A stretch of 8,896 nt of DNA from an uncultured Collinsella sp. (GTDB lineage: Bacteria > Actinomycetota > Coriobacteriia > Coriobacteriales > Coriobacteriaceae): assembly GCA_959599635.1 (NCBI GenBank), contig CAUGJN010000073.1:1-8896 (forward strand), written 5' to 3'. Positions 1 to 5,250 of the stretch are shown here, piece after piece; within the stretch, counting starts at the first letter, position 1, and each line of letters opens with the position of its first letter. The notes under the pieces were generated by a model. The model ran no database searches, had not been told where the DNA came from, and worked only from the letters and a program-made list of their open reading frames with translations. Position numbers and translations under genes: made by a program.

Positions 1-543
1 CGCGATATCGACGCCAAGCTCATCCGCCGCCACCCACACGTGTTTGGCGATGCGGACGCCGAGAGCTCCGACGAGGTGCTCAAGATTTGGGATGAGGTCA
101 AGCTTGCCGAGAAGGTTGCCAAGGACAAGGCCGTGGCAGCGGGCGAAGCTGCGCCCGAGGGTCTGCTCGACGGCGTGCCCACGCATCTGCCGGCGCTGAT
201 GCAGGCGCAGAAGGTGTCGCGCAAGGCGGCTGCCGTGGGCTTTGAGTGGGAGACGGTCCAGGATGTGTGGGACGAGGTAGCTGAGGAGCGTGCCGAGTTT
301 GAGGCCGAGGAGCCCGGCTCGCCCGAGCGCGAGATGGAGTTTGGCGACCTGCTCTTTGCCCTAGTCAACGTTGCGCGCAAAGAGGGGATTGACGCCGAAA
401 GTGCCCTGCGCGTGAGCACGGCCAAGTTCCGCCGCCGCTGGGCTGCGATGGAGCAGATGGCGGCTGACGCCCACGTGGATCTTGCCGAGCTTTCGACCCA
501 CGGCCTTAACGACCTGTGGGATGCCGCAAAGGCGGAGGAGTAA
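1..543 (+). CDS. mazG: MazG nucleoside triphosphate pyrophosphohydrolase, 3' part
   Basis: The reading frame is open from base 1, so the gene begins outside the window; about 180 C-terminal residues are present. The first codons give the family signature RRHPHVFGD, which in full-length MazG follows the first MazG domain. The rest is the second all-alpha MazG domain: a KVSRKAAAVGFEWE segment, then an acidic helix (EVAEERAEFEAEE) and EREMEFGDLLFALVNVAR. The acidic residues of EExxE plus the later E/D are the Mg2+ ligands in this family. MazG hydrolyses NTPs and dNTPs to the monophosphate and pyrophosphate in the cytoplasm, removing non-canonical nucleotides and, in some species, affecting ppGpp levels. 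A GTG at 40 could be mistaken for the start, but the conserved RRHPHV lies upstream of it. The gene stands just before eno, as in other Actinomycetota. Confidence 0.93.
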   Translation, partial: RDIDAKLIRRHPHVFGDADAESSDEVLKIWDEVKLAEKVAKDKAVAAGEAAPEGLLDGVPTHLPALMQAQKVSRKAAAVGFEWETVQDVWDEVAEERAEFEAEEPGSPEREMEFGDLLFALVNVARKEGIDAESALRVSTAKFRRRWAAMEQMAADAHVDLAELSTHGLNDLWDAAKAEE

Positions 544-549
544 GACTGC

Positions 550-593
550 GGGAACGACGGGCTGACACGCCTCATCGTTCTCACTAAATTTTT
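550..593 (+). terminator. Possible weak intrinsic terminator after mazG
   Basis: An 8-bp arm (550-557 with 575-582, one G·T pair) encloses a smaller GGC/GCC stem (560-562 with 569-571). Five Ts follow at 589-593, but six bases (ACTAAA) separate them from the stem, so termination may be weak or read-through common. It begins six bases after the mazG stop codon. Confidence 0.35.
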
Positions 594-604
594 CGAAAAT
601 CAAG

Positions 605-633
605 TGTATCCCTAGGCTAACTTAGGGCATAAT
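605..633 (+). promoter_or_regulatory. Probable eno promoter with operator-like dyad
   Basis: A -10-like CATAAT lies at 628-633. The -35 is poor (TGTATC at 605-610, 17 bases upstream), which fits an activated or otherwise regulated promoter. A perfect dyad CCCTA-N8-TAGGG (610-614 and 623-627) fills the -35/-10 spacer and abuts the -10, where a repressor or activator could sit. A start near 640 would give a leader of about 90 bases before eno. The -10 and dyad are visible in the sequence; regulation is inferred. Confidence 0.45.
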
Positions 634-659
634 GCAAAAAGTGCGACATGGCTAACTTA
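615..659 (+). repeat. Perfect 10-base direct repeat flanking the eno -10
   Basis: GGCTAACTTA occurs at 615-624 and again at 650-659, 35 bases apart, one copy on each side of the CATAAT at 628-633. The first copy overlaps the CCCTA/TAGGG dyad. It could be a paired regulator site or chance. Confidence 0.4.
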
Positions 660-666
660 CGGAGGC

Positions 667-679
667 GCACCGACGGTGC
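667..679 (+). other. Small palindrome in the eno leader
   Basis: GCACCG-A-CGGTGC is a 6-base inverted repeat with a one-base centre, directly after a GGAGG at 661-665. In RNA the loop would open to three or five bases. It lies about 55 bases before the eno start codon and could be a leader hairpin or protein site; no known riboswitch is recognised. Confidence 0.3.
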
Positions 680-733
680 ACGGTCAGCCGGTCGCCAAGC
701 ATTCAACCCGTTTCCAAGTGAGAGGGAGACAAC

Positions 734-2023
734 ATGAGCGATATTTTGGACGTCTACGGTCGCGAGGTGCTCGACAGCCGCGGCAATCCCACCGTCGAGG
801 TCGAGGTCGTGCTCGAGGACGGCAGCTTTGGCCGCGCAATGGTGCCTTCGGGTGCTTCGACCGGCGCCTTTGAGGCCTGCGAGCTGCGCGATGGCGACAA
901 GAGCCGCTACCTGGGCAAGGGCGTCTCTCAGGCCGTCGAGCACGTCAATAACGAGTGCGCTAACGCCGTCGTGGGCCTCGACGCCTTCGACCAGCGCGCC
1001 GTCGATGCCGCGCTGATTGCCGCGGACGGTACCCCCAACAAGACCAAGCTCGGCGCCAACGCCATTCTGGGCGTGTCGCTGGCAGTTGCCCGCGCCGCTG
1101 CCGAGTCGGCGGGTCTTTCGCTGTACCAGTACCTGGGTGGCGTCAACGCCCACCTGCTGCCCACGCCCATGATGAACATTCTCAACGGCGGCGTGCATGC
1201 CGACAACAACGTCGACTTCCAGGAGTTCATGATCATGCCGGTGGGCGCCCCGAGCTTTACCGAGGGCCTGCGTTGGTGCGCCGAGGTATACCACACCCTC
1301 AAGGGCGTGCTGCACGAGGCAGGCCTGGGCGGCGGCGTGGGCGACGAGGGTGGCTTTGCCCCCAACCTCAAGACCAACGCCGAGCCGTTCGAGTACATCA
1401 CCAAGGCCGTGGAGAAGGCCGGCTTTAAGCCCGGTGTCGACTTCATGTACGCCATGGACCCGGCCTCGACCGAGTTCTACAACGCCGAGACCGGCATGTA
1501 CGAGCTCAAGGGCGAGGGCGTGGAGTACACGAGTGCCCAGATGGTCGATTACTGGGAGAAGCTCGTCGACACCTATCCCATCATCTCCATCGAGGACGGC
1601 ATGGCCGAGGAGGACTGGGACGGCTGGGTCGAGCTGACCCGCCGCATTGGCAACAAGGTGCAGCTGGTGGGCGACGACCTGTTCGTCACCAACACCGAGC
1701 GCCTCAAGAAGGGCATCAAGCTGGGCGCCGCCAACGCGATCCTGGTCAAGGTCAACCAGATCGGCACGCTCACCGAGTCGCTCGAGGCCATCGAGACCGC
1801 CAAGGAGGCCGGCTACGCCTGCATCGTGAGCCACCGCTCCGGCGAGACCGAGGATTCCACGATCGCCGACCTGGTCGTGGGCGTCAATGCCGGCCAGATC
1901 AAGTCGGGCGCCCCGTGCCGCAGCGACCGTATTGCCAAGTACAACCAGCTCATCCGCATCGAGGACGAGCTCGAGGGCAGCGCGCGCTACGCCGGTAAGG
2001 CCGCGTTCTACAACATTCGCTAA
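734..2023 (+). CDS. eno: Enolase (phosphopyruvate hydratase)
   Basis: Encodes a full-length 429-residue enolase, the usual bacterial size. It interconverts 2-phosphoglycerate and phosphoenolpyruvate in cytoplasmic glycolysis and gluconeogenesis, and works as an Mg2+-dependent homo-oligomer. The N-terminal domain carries the mobile loop SGASTGAFEACELRDGD (about residues 39-55). In the barrel, the expected active-site residues are present: H155 and E164 around HADNNVDFQEF, general acid/base E205 in GVGDEGGFAP, metal ligands D242, E287 (SIEDGM) and D314 (VGDD), catalytic base K339 (ILVKVNQIGTLTE), and the SHRSGETEDS loop at 366-375. The ATG at 734 has a purine-rich ribosome site (GAGGGAG, 722-728) at good spacing, and the protein starts like the family norm (SDILDVYGREVLDSRGNPT). 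Codon choice is strongly biased to C-ending codons, consistent with high expression. A strong terminator follows, so it is probably mostly monocistronic. Confidence 0.98.
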   Translation: MSDILDVYGREVLDSRGNPTVEVEVVLEDGSFGRAMVPSGASTGAFEACELRDGDKSRYLGKGVSQAVEHVNNECANAVVGLDAFDQRAVDAALIAADGTPNKTKLGANAILGVSLAVARAAAESAGLSLYQYLGGVNAHLLPTPMMNILNGGVHADNNVDFQEFMIMPVGAPSFTEGLRWCAEVYHTLKGVLHEAGLGGGVGDEGGFAPNLKTNAEPFEYITKAVEKAGFKPGVDFMYAMDPASTEFYNAETGMYELKGEGVEYTSAQMVDYWEKLVDTYPIISIEDGMAEEDWDGWVELTRRIGNKVQLVGDDLFVTNTERLKKGIKLGAANAILVKVNQIGTLTESLEAIETAKEAGYACIVSHRSGETEDSTIADLVVGVNAGQIKSGAPCRSDRIAKYNQLIRIEDELEGSARYAGKAAFYNIR

Positions 2024-2095
2024 ACGGGCGAATTTGGCGAGGAGGAGGCTGACTCGGTTCCGCCCCGCCTTGGCTGGACGCCGCAAAGCGCTGTG

Positions 2096-2127
2096 GGCGC
2101 TGGGCCATATGGCTCAGCGCCTTTTTT
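2096..2127 (+). terminator. Strong intrinsic terminator after eno
   Basis: An 11-bp stem with one G·T pair (2096-2106 with 2111-2121) and an ATAT loop is followed at once by six Ts (2122-2127). It lies about 70 bases after the eno stop and should separate eno from the septum-protein gene. Confidence 0.9.
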
Positions 2128-2169
2128 ATGTCGAGCAAAGGCTGGCGAAGGCGGTGCGGGCGCTCGTGC

Positions 2170-2175
2170 TATAAC
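2170..2175 (+). promoter_or_regulatory. Possible -10 element for the ftsB-like/ppx operon
   Basis: TATAAC matches the consensus -10 at five of six bases and lies about 40 bases before the chosen start codon, in the short gap after the eno terminator. No convincing -35 is seen 16-18 bases upstream. Confidence 0.4.
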
Positions 2176-2209
2176 TAAAGGACTTAGCGCAAACAAACCT
2201 CAACCGCAC

Positions 2210-2213
2210 AAGG
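2210..2213 (+). promoter_or_regulatory. Ribosome binding site deciding the start at 2219
   Basis: AAGG lies five bases before the ATG at 2219. The frame is open back to a GTG at 2093, but that codon falls at the edge of the eno terminator stem and has no nearby Shine-Dalgarno sequence, so the ATG is preferred. Confidence 0.5.
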
Positions 2214-2218
2214 CGCAC

Positions 2219-2980
2219 ATGGATCAGATTTACGACAACAGGCACTATTCCGCCGGTTCGCGCGAGCCGTCGCCTCGCCGTGCGCGCACGGTGCAGCTCG
2301 GTGGGTCCGCCTACGCCGGCGTCGACCGCCCCGCGCAGCGCCCGACAAGTACCTCGCGCCCCAATGCTCAATCAAATACCTTGGCAGATGGACCGGTGCG
2401 CCCGGCACGTTCGTCGCATGCGTCGCGTCCCTCGACTCAAGCACACGACAAATCGAGTAGGCCCTCGAACCGTCTTTCGGGCTCGGACTTTATGCATTAC
2501 GCCAACGACAACGCGGTGGTCAAGGCGATCTATGACTTTACGCATGGCCCTCTGCGTCCGCTGTTTATCGGTATCGTGGTGGCGCTGGTGCTCGTGAGCC
2601 TGTATTTCCCCGTGCGCGATCTGTACGTGGCAAAGCGTTCGAGCGATATCTTGGCCAAGCAGGTCGAGATTCGCCAGCAATACAATGATGAGCTGCAAAA
2701 AAGCGTCGACAAGCTGCTCTCGGAGGAGGGTATCAAGGACGCGGCGTCCGAGGACCTGGGCTTGGTGATGCCCGGCGAGAAGAAGATTGACGTGCTAGGC
2801 TTGGACGACGATTCTGACTCGTCGTCGAGCAAAAAGTCCTCAAACGCCAAGAAGGCCAGCGAAGTGGCCAAGGAAATCGAAGAAGTCGGCAAGGACGCGC
2901 CGTGGTACATCCAGGCGCTCGACATGCTGTTTGGGTTTAACGGCGTCGAGGGCCAGACGGTCGTGTCCAACGGCAAATAG
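2219..2980 (+). CDS. Septum formation initiator (FtsB/DivIC-like) membrane protein
   Basis: A 253-residue bitopic membrane protein. Residues 1-110 are low-complexity and rich in Ser, Arg, Pro and Ala, probably a disordered cytoplasmic tail. One membrane segment spans about 114-131 (PLFIGIVVALVLVSLYF region). A coiled coil follows (about 137-170, AKRSSDILAKQVEIRQQYNDE), then the end-of-domain signature ASEDLGLVMPGEKKI (175-190), which matches the family pattern AREeLGxVxPGE. After this come an acidic/Ser/Lys linker (195-215) and a short C-terminal stretch, DAPWYIQALDMLFGF. Proteins of this family join FtsL and FtsQ/DivIB at the division site and control septal cell-wall synthesis. The position after eno and before ppx/gppA matches M. 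tuberculosis Rv1024. It is longer than E. coli FtsB (about 100 residues) because of the N-terminal tail, which is common in actinobacteria. The family call is fairly sure; a choice between FtsB and DivIC is not possible. Confidence 0.82.
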   Translation: MDQIYDNRHYSAGSREPSPRRARTVQLGGSAYAGVDRPAQRPTSTSRPNAQSNTLADGPVRPARSSHASRPSTQAHDKSSRPSNRLSGSDFMHYANDNAVVKAIYDFTHGPLRPLFIGIVVALVLVSLYFPVRDLYVAKRSSDILAKQVEIRQQYNDELQKSVDKLLSEEGIKDAASEDLGLVMPGEKKIDVLGLDDDSDSSSSKKSSNAKKASEVAKEIEEVGKDAPWYIQALDMLFGFNGVEGQTVVSNGK

Positions 2981-3000
2981 CGCTCGGAGGGGAGCCCGCA

Positions 3001-4002
3001 ATGACAAATTGCAAACGCTATAAGGTGGCCGCGATCGACCTGGGAACGGTGTCGTCGCGACTGGTGTTGGCCCAGGTCGAGGGCGGAGCGATTGTGGAAT
3101 CGTCCAAGCATACCGAGATTACCGACCTGGGCGAGGGCGTGGACGCGACGGGGCGCTTCTGCGAGGCGGCTGTCGAGCGTGTGCTCGCTGCGTGCCGCAT
3201 GTTTGTGGACGAGGCCCGTGCCTTTGGGGCCGTGTGCGTCTGCACCACGTGCACGAGTGCCGCGCGCGATGCGTCCAATGCCGCGCTGCTGCTGGACGGC
3301 CTGCGCGAGTTGGGGCTCAAACCACAGGTGATTCCGGGCGAGGTCGAGGCGCGCCTGACATTTTTTGGCGTGGCGCACGACTTTGCCGGCGAGCGCATCA
3401 TCGTCGCAGATTCGGGCGGCGGCTCCACGGAGCTCGCGACGGGCGTATACGCTCCGGAGTGCAGCGTCTTTGCGCTGGAGGGAACGCGCTCGCTGGACAT
3501 CGGTTGCCGTCGCGTGACGGAGCGCTTTTTCTCCGCGTTGCCGCCCGCGGATGGCGAGCTTGCTGCCGCTGTCGCGTGGGCAGGCGAGCAGTTCGCCGCC
3601 TATTTTGAGGGCCTGCCTGTCGACTTTGAGCGCGCCGAACGCTTAGTCGCGGTGGGCGGCACGGTGACTACGCTGGTGGCTCTGGTCCACGAGCTGGAAC
3701 CGTACGATTCGAGCTTTGTGCACCTACGCGAGCTGTCGCTGGAGCAGGTCTCGGCCGCTATCGAGCGCATGTCTGTGTTGGACGCGGAAGGCATCGCCGC
3801 GCTACCGGGTGTACAGCCCAAACGCGCGGGCGTGATCTTGGCTGGTGCCGTGGTGATTCGCGAGCTTATGCGAGCCGGCGGCTACGACACGCTCACCGTA
3901 AGCGAGAACAGCCTGCTTGCCGGCATGGCCGCCACCATTAACGAGGTTCTCGACGGTGAGCTACCCACCATCGGCTGGACCCCCAGCCTCAGCGCCCTTT
4001 AA
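3001..4002 (+). CDS. Ppx/GppA-family exopolyphosphatase / pppGpp phosphatase
   Basis: A 333-residue protein of the ASKHA-fold Ppx/GppA family, which cleaves terminal phosphate from polyphosphate and/or converts pppGpp to ppGpp in the cytoplasm. Motifs in order: phosphate loop 1 AAIDLGTVSSR (10-20), CTTCTSAARDASNA (81-94), the catalytic-glutamate segment IPGEVEARLTF (111-121, E116 probably the catalytic residue), phosphate loop 2 ADSGGGSTEL (136-145), SLDIGCRRVTERF (164-176), VGGTVTTLVAL (218-228) and the C-terminal PGVQPKRAGVILAG (269-282). The length fits the short, two-domain form without the HD extension. Two deviations stand out: the usual Asn of GTNS is Val17, and the usual hydrophobic residue of D-I-GGGS is Ser138. 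A GGAGG at 2986-2990 serves the ATG; the gap to the upstream stop is 20 bases, so the two genes form an operon. Whether polyphosphate or pppGpp is the substrate cannot be told from the sequence. Confidence 0.92.
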   Translation: MTNCKRYKVAAIDLGTVSSRLVLAQVEGGAIVESSKHTEITDLGEGVDATGRFCEAAVERVLAACRMFVDEARAFGAVCVCTTCTSAARDASNAALLLDGLRELGLKPQVIPGEVEARLTFFGVAHDFAGERIIVADSGGGSTELATGVYAPECSVFALEGTRSLDIGCRRVTERFFSALPPADGELAAAVAWAGEQFAAYFEGLPVDFERAERLVAVGGTVTTLVALVHELEPYDSSFVHLRELSLEQVSAAIERMSVLDAEGIAALPGVQPKRAGVILAGAVVIRELMRAGGYDTLTVSENSLLAGMAATINEVLDGELPTIGWTPSLSAL

Positions 4003-4013
4003 CCATCCCCTCA

Positions 4014-4084
4014 TAAGTTGCGGTGAAATAGTTCCTAAATGGGCTGATAAACTGCCAAAACAGGAACTATTCCATCGCAACTTA
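4014..4084. repeat. 23-base inverted repeat after the phosphatase gene
   Basis: Arms at 4014-4036 and 4062-4084 are complementary at 21 of 23 positions. In + strand RNA one of the two exceptions is a G·U pair. The 25-base spacer can add a small GGC/GCC stem (4042-4044 with 4054-4056). The structure starts 12 bases after the stop codon but has no T tract on either side, so it is not a standard terminator. It could stabilise or end the mRNA, or be one copy of a dispersed palindromic or MITE-like repeat. Confidence 0.85.
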
Positions 4085-4093
4085 GAGGCTTAA

Positions 4094-4169
4094 CGGCATC
4101 CAGAAGAAACGAGCCCGCATCCCCAGGGGGCACGGGCCCGTAAAAGCCAAATGGTAGGGGCGGTGGGAC
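4094..4169. repeat. Direct repeat copy 1: displaced tRNA-Leu 3' end plus terminator
   Basis: Aligns without gaps to 4290-4365 (offset 196), with 62 of 76 bases identical by my count. The innermost 19 bases (4151-4169) are identical and correspond to the last 18 bases of the tRNA-Leu gene, CCA end included, plus one base beyond. The hairpin arms at 4111-4117 and 4133-4139 match those of the terminator in copy 2, with compensating or G·T changes. Beyond 4169 similarity to the tRNA stops abruptly. Confidence 0.85.
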
Positions 4170-4177
4170 ATCTGCGT

Positions 4178-4254
4178 ATTTGTTGCGCAAATCCGCACCG
4201 GCTTCGGCTGCCTGCCGGCGTCCTCGCCGGCTCGCTACGGACGCTGCGCGTCCG
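4178..4254. repeat. Run of four hairpins between the direct repeats
   Basis: Four successive stems: ATTTG/CAAAT (4178-4182 with 4188-4192); GCACCG with CGG-bulge-TGC (4195-4200 with 4205-4211); GCCGGCG-TCCT-CGCCGGC (4214-4231, 7 bp perfect); CGGACGC-TGC-GCGTCCG (4238-4254, 7 bp perfect). No T tract follows. Such density suggests a structured RNA or a compound palindromic repeat; no known RNA family is recognised. Confidence 0.6.
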
Positions 4255-4289
4255 CTTGACGCTCGCCCCCTCGCGGGTTCGAGCCCCAC

Positions 4290-4365
4290 CGGCATCTTAA
4301 AGAAATGAGCCCGCCTCCCTGGGGGACACGGGCTCGTAAGCACTACATGGTAGGGGCGGTGGGAC
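4290..4365. repeat. Direct repeat copy 2, spanning the tRNA-Leu 3' end and terminator
   Basis: The partner of the repeat at 4094-4169. It covers the last 18 bases of the intact tRNA-Leu gene (4348-4365) and the terminator downstream of it. This is probably the ancestral copy because it is joined to the whole tRNA. Confidence 0.85.
4297..4335 (-). terminator. Intrinsic terminator of tRNA-Leu
   Basis: On the minus strand, 12 bases beyond the tRNA CCA, GAGCCCG/CGGGCTC (4329-4335 with 4307-4313) forms a 7-bp stem, extended inside by a TCCC/GGGA pairing. The T-rich ATTTCTTTAA follows (4306 down to 4297). Confidence 0.8.
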
Positions 4366-4432
4366 TCGAACCCACAATCCTTGCGGCGAGGGATTTTAAG
4401 TCCCCTGCGTATGCCAATTCCGCCACGCCCCC
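4348..4432 (-). tRNA. tRNA-Leu (anticodon UAA)
   Basis: An 85-base class II tRNA with encoded CCA (4348-4350) and discriminator A. The acceptor stem pairs GGGGGCG with CGCCCCT (one G·U). The anticodon stem GGGGA/TCCCT carries the loop CTTAAAA with anticodon TAA at 4396-4398, which reads UUA leucine codons. The long variable arm contains CC-GCAA-GG, and the T arm is GTGGG-TTCGAGT-CCCAC. UUA is a rare codon in GC-rich genomes, so this is probably a low-use tRNA. Its 5' end lies 31 bases after the stop of the minus-strand gene at 4464-5087; no clear separate promoter is seen, so it may be cut from a joint transcript. Its 3' end is duplicated at 4151-4169. Confidence 0.97.
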
Positions 4433-4463
4433 GTGAGACTAGAAGTCTAGCACAAGCCGTCCG

Positions 4464-5087
4464 TTACGCGTTGACGGCCATCGAGTGTTGGCCCGACTTT
4501 TCCAAGTACTCGGCGAACTTGGCCTCGTCGCCCTTGTTCTGGTACTGCAGGGCTAGCAGGTATTCCAGGCGGCAGCTCTTAACCTTGTCGTCACCGGCTT
4601 CCTTGAGCATGCGCTCCAGCTCGGGAATGTCGTTGTGGCGCTTGAGGATCATCGTGTCGTACATCAGCTGGCATTCGTGTGCGACCGCCTCGGCCTGACC
4701 GCCCTCAAAGCCCTTGATCTCGTGCAGAAGCTCCTTGGACTTTTTGCGGTCCTCCTGGCCAGCATAGTAGTTAAAGGCCTTAATCACCAGGTCGACGCGC
4801 TGCATCTTGGGCAGATTGAGCCCCAGCAGCAAATCGAACATCTCATTGGCGCGCTTGTGGTCCTCGCGCAGCAGATAGGAGTTCAGACGCAGGTAGTCGC
4901 GGTTGTAGCGCGGGTACAGCATGCTGGTGAGTTTGCCGTCGAGCAAACGATCGAACTCGTCCCACTGCTTGGCAGCCATAAGCTGCTGCAGACGCTTGAA
5001 CGTGGTGCGTTTTTTGACGCTAAAGAACACCGACACGCCGATGCAGATGATAACGACGGCGGTCCAGAGTGTGCGGGAATCGGGCAT
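4464..5087 (-). CDS. Membrane-anchored helical-repeat (TPR-like) protein, unknown function
   Basis: A 207-residue protein with no family I can name. Residues 7-24 (LWTAVVIICIGVSVFFSV region) form one membrane segment followed by KKR, which predicts a signal anchor with little outside. The rest is charged and alpha-helical, with short TPR-like helix pairs: about 36-53 (AAKQWDEFDRLLDGKL), 72-90 (LREDHKRANEMFDLLLGL), 107-124 (YYAGQEDRKKSKELLHEI) and 178-197 (LALQYQNKGDEAKFAEYLEK). If K25 and R27 keep the body inside, it is a cytoplasmic scaffold on the membrane, possibly for protein contacts; this is inference. The ATG at 5087 has AAGGA (5095-5099) at seven-base spacing and a consensus -10 upstream. 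The gene reads towards tRNA-Leu and diverges from the PTS IIB gene. Confidence 0.8.
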   Translation of the reverse strand: MPDSRTLWTAVVIICIGVSVFFSVKKRTTFKRLQQLMAAKQWDEFDRLLDGKLTSMLYPRYNRDYLRLNSYLLREDHKRANEMFDLLLGLNLPKMQRVDLVIKAFNYYAGQEDRKKSKELLHEIKGFEGGQAEAVAHECQLMYDTMILKRHNDIPELERMLKEAGDDKVKSCRLEYLLALQYQNKGDEAKFAEYLEKSGQHSMAVNA

Positions 5088-5142
5088 ATTGGGATCCTTA
5101 GTCGCTCATATAGCGAGCGGTATGACAACACGTACTAGATGT

Positions 5143-5148
5143 ATTATA
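5143..5148 (-). promoter_or_regulatory. -10 element of the helical-repeat protein gene
   Basis: A perfect TATAAT on the minus strand, about 50 bases before the ATG at 5087. The -35 region is unclear (TGCCAG at 5166-5171 with 17-base spacing). A small TCGCT/AGCGA inverted repeat (5102-5116) lies in the leader. Confidence 0.6.
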
Positions 5149-5187
5149 CGCAGCGCGCAAGCAAACTGGCATAAAAGCTCATCGAGG

Positions 5188-5216
5188 CTGAGTGCCATCG
5201 CTCGCTGCGGTACACT
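5188..5216 (+). promoter_or_regulatory. Possible promoter of the PTS IIB–VOC pair
   Basis: TACACT at 5211-5216 is a moderate -10, and CTGAGT at 5188-5193 is a weak -35 at 17-base spacing. A TTAC/GTAA dyad (5216-5219 and 5225-5228) lies around the expected start of transcription. No catabolite-response element is recognised. Confidence 0.3.
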
Positions 5217-5250
5217 TACCTAAAGTAAACCATGAAGGGAGACATTACCT

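Larger units (their letters stand above)
4003..4347. other. Gene-free region with repeats and hairpins
   Basis: No credible coding sequence lies between the phosphatase stop and the tRNA-Leu gene. The region holds a 23-base inverted repeat, two copies of a 76-base direct repeat that include terminator-like hairpins and the tRNA 3' end, and between the copies a run of four hairpins. The only open frame, a 102-codon minus-strand one, has a sequence dictated by these repeats and no family resemblance. Confidence 0.7.

Noticed and set aside
676..873. Overlapping upstream frame starting at GTG 676, with GGAGG at 661-665
   Set aside because: Considered as a leader peptide, but it runs far into eno as an arginine-rich out-of-frame shadow; no support beyond the GGAGG.
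617..2086. 489-codon open frame antisense to eno
   Set aside because: Shadow of the strongly biased eno codons; rich in A, V, L, G, H with no motifs, and enolase on the other strand is certain.
2093..2218. N-terminal extension of the FtsB/DivIC-like protein to a GTG at 2093
   Set aside because: It would be translated from within the eno terminator hairpin, has no ribosome site, and the added residues look like non-coding sequence.
4214..4294. A complete + strand tRNA ending in the T-arm-like motif
   Set aside because: Only TGCCGG/CCGGCA and a T-arm can be drawn; there is no proper anticodon loop (the central hairpin has a 3-base loop) and no CCA.
4035..4343. 102-codon minus-strand frame in the repeat region
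   Set aside because: Its sequence is dictated by the repeats and hairpins; no ribosome site or family resemblance.
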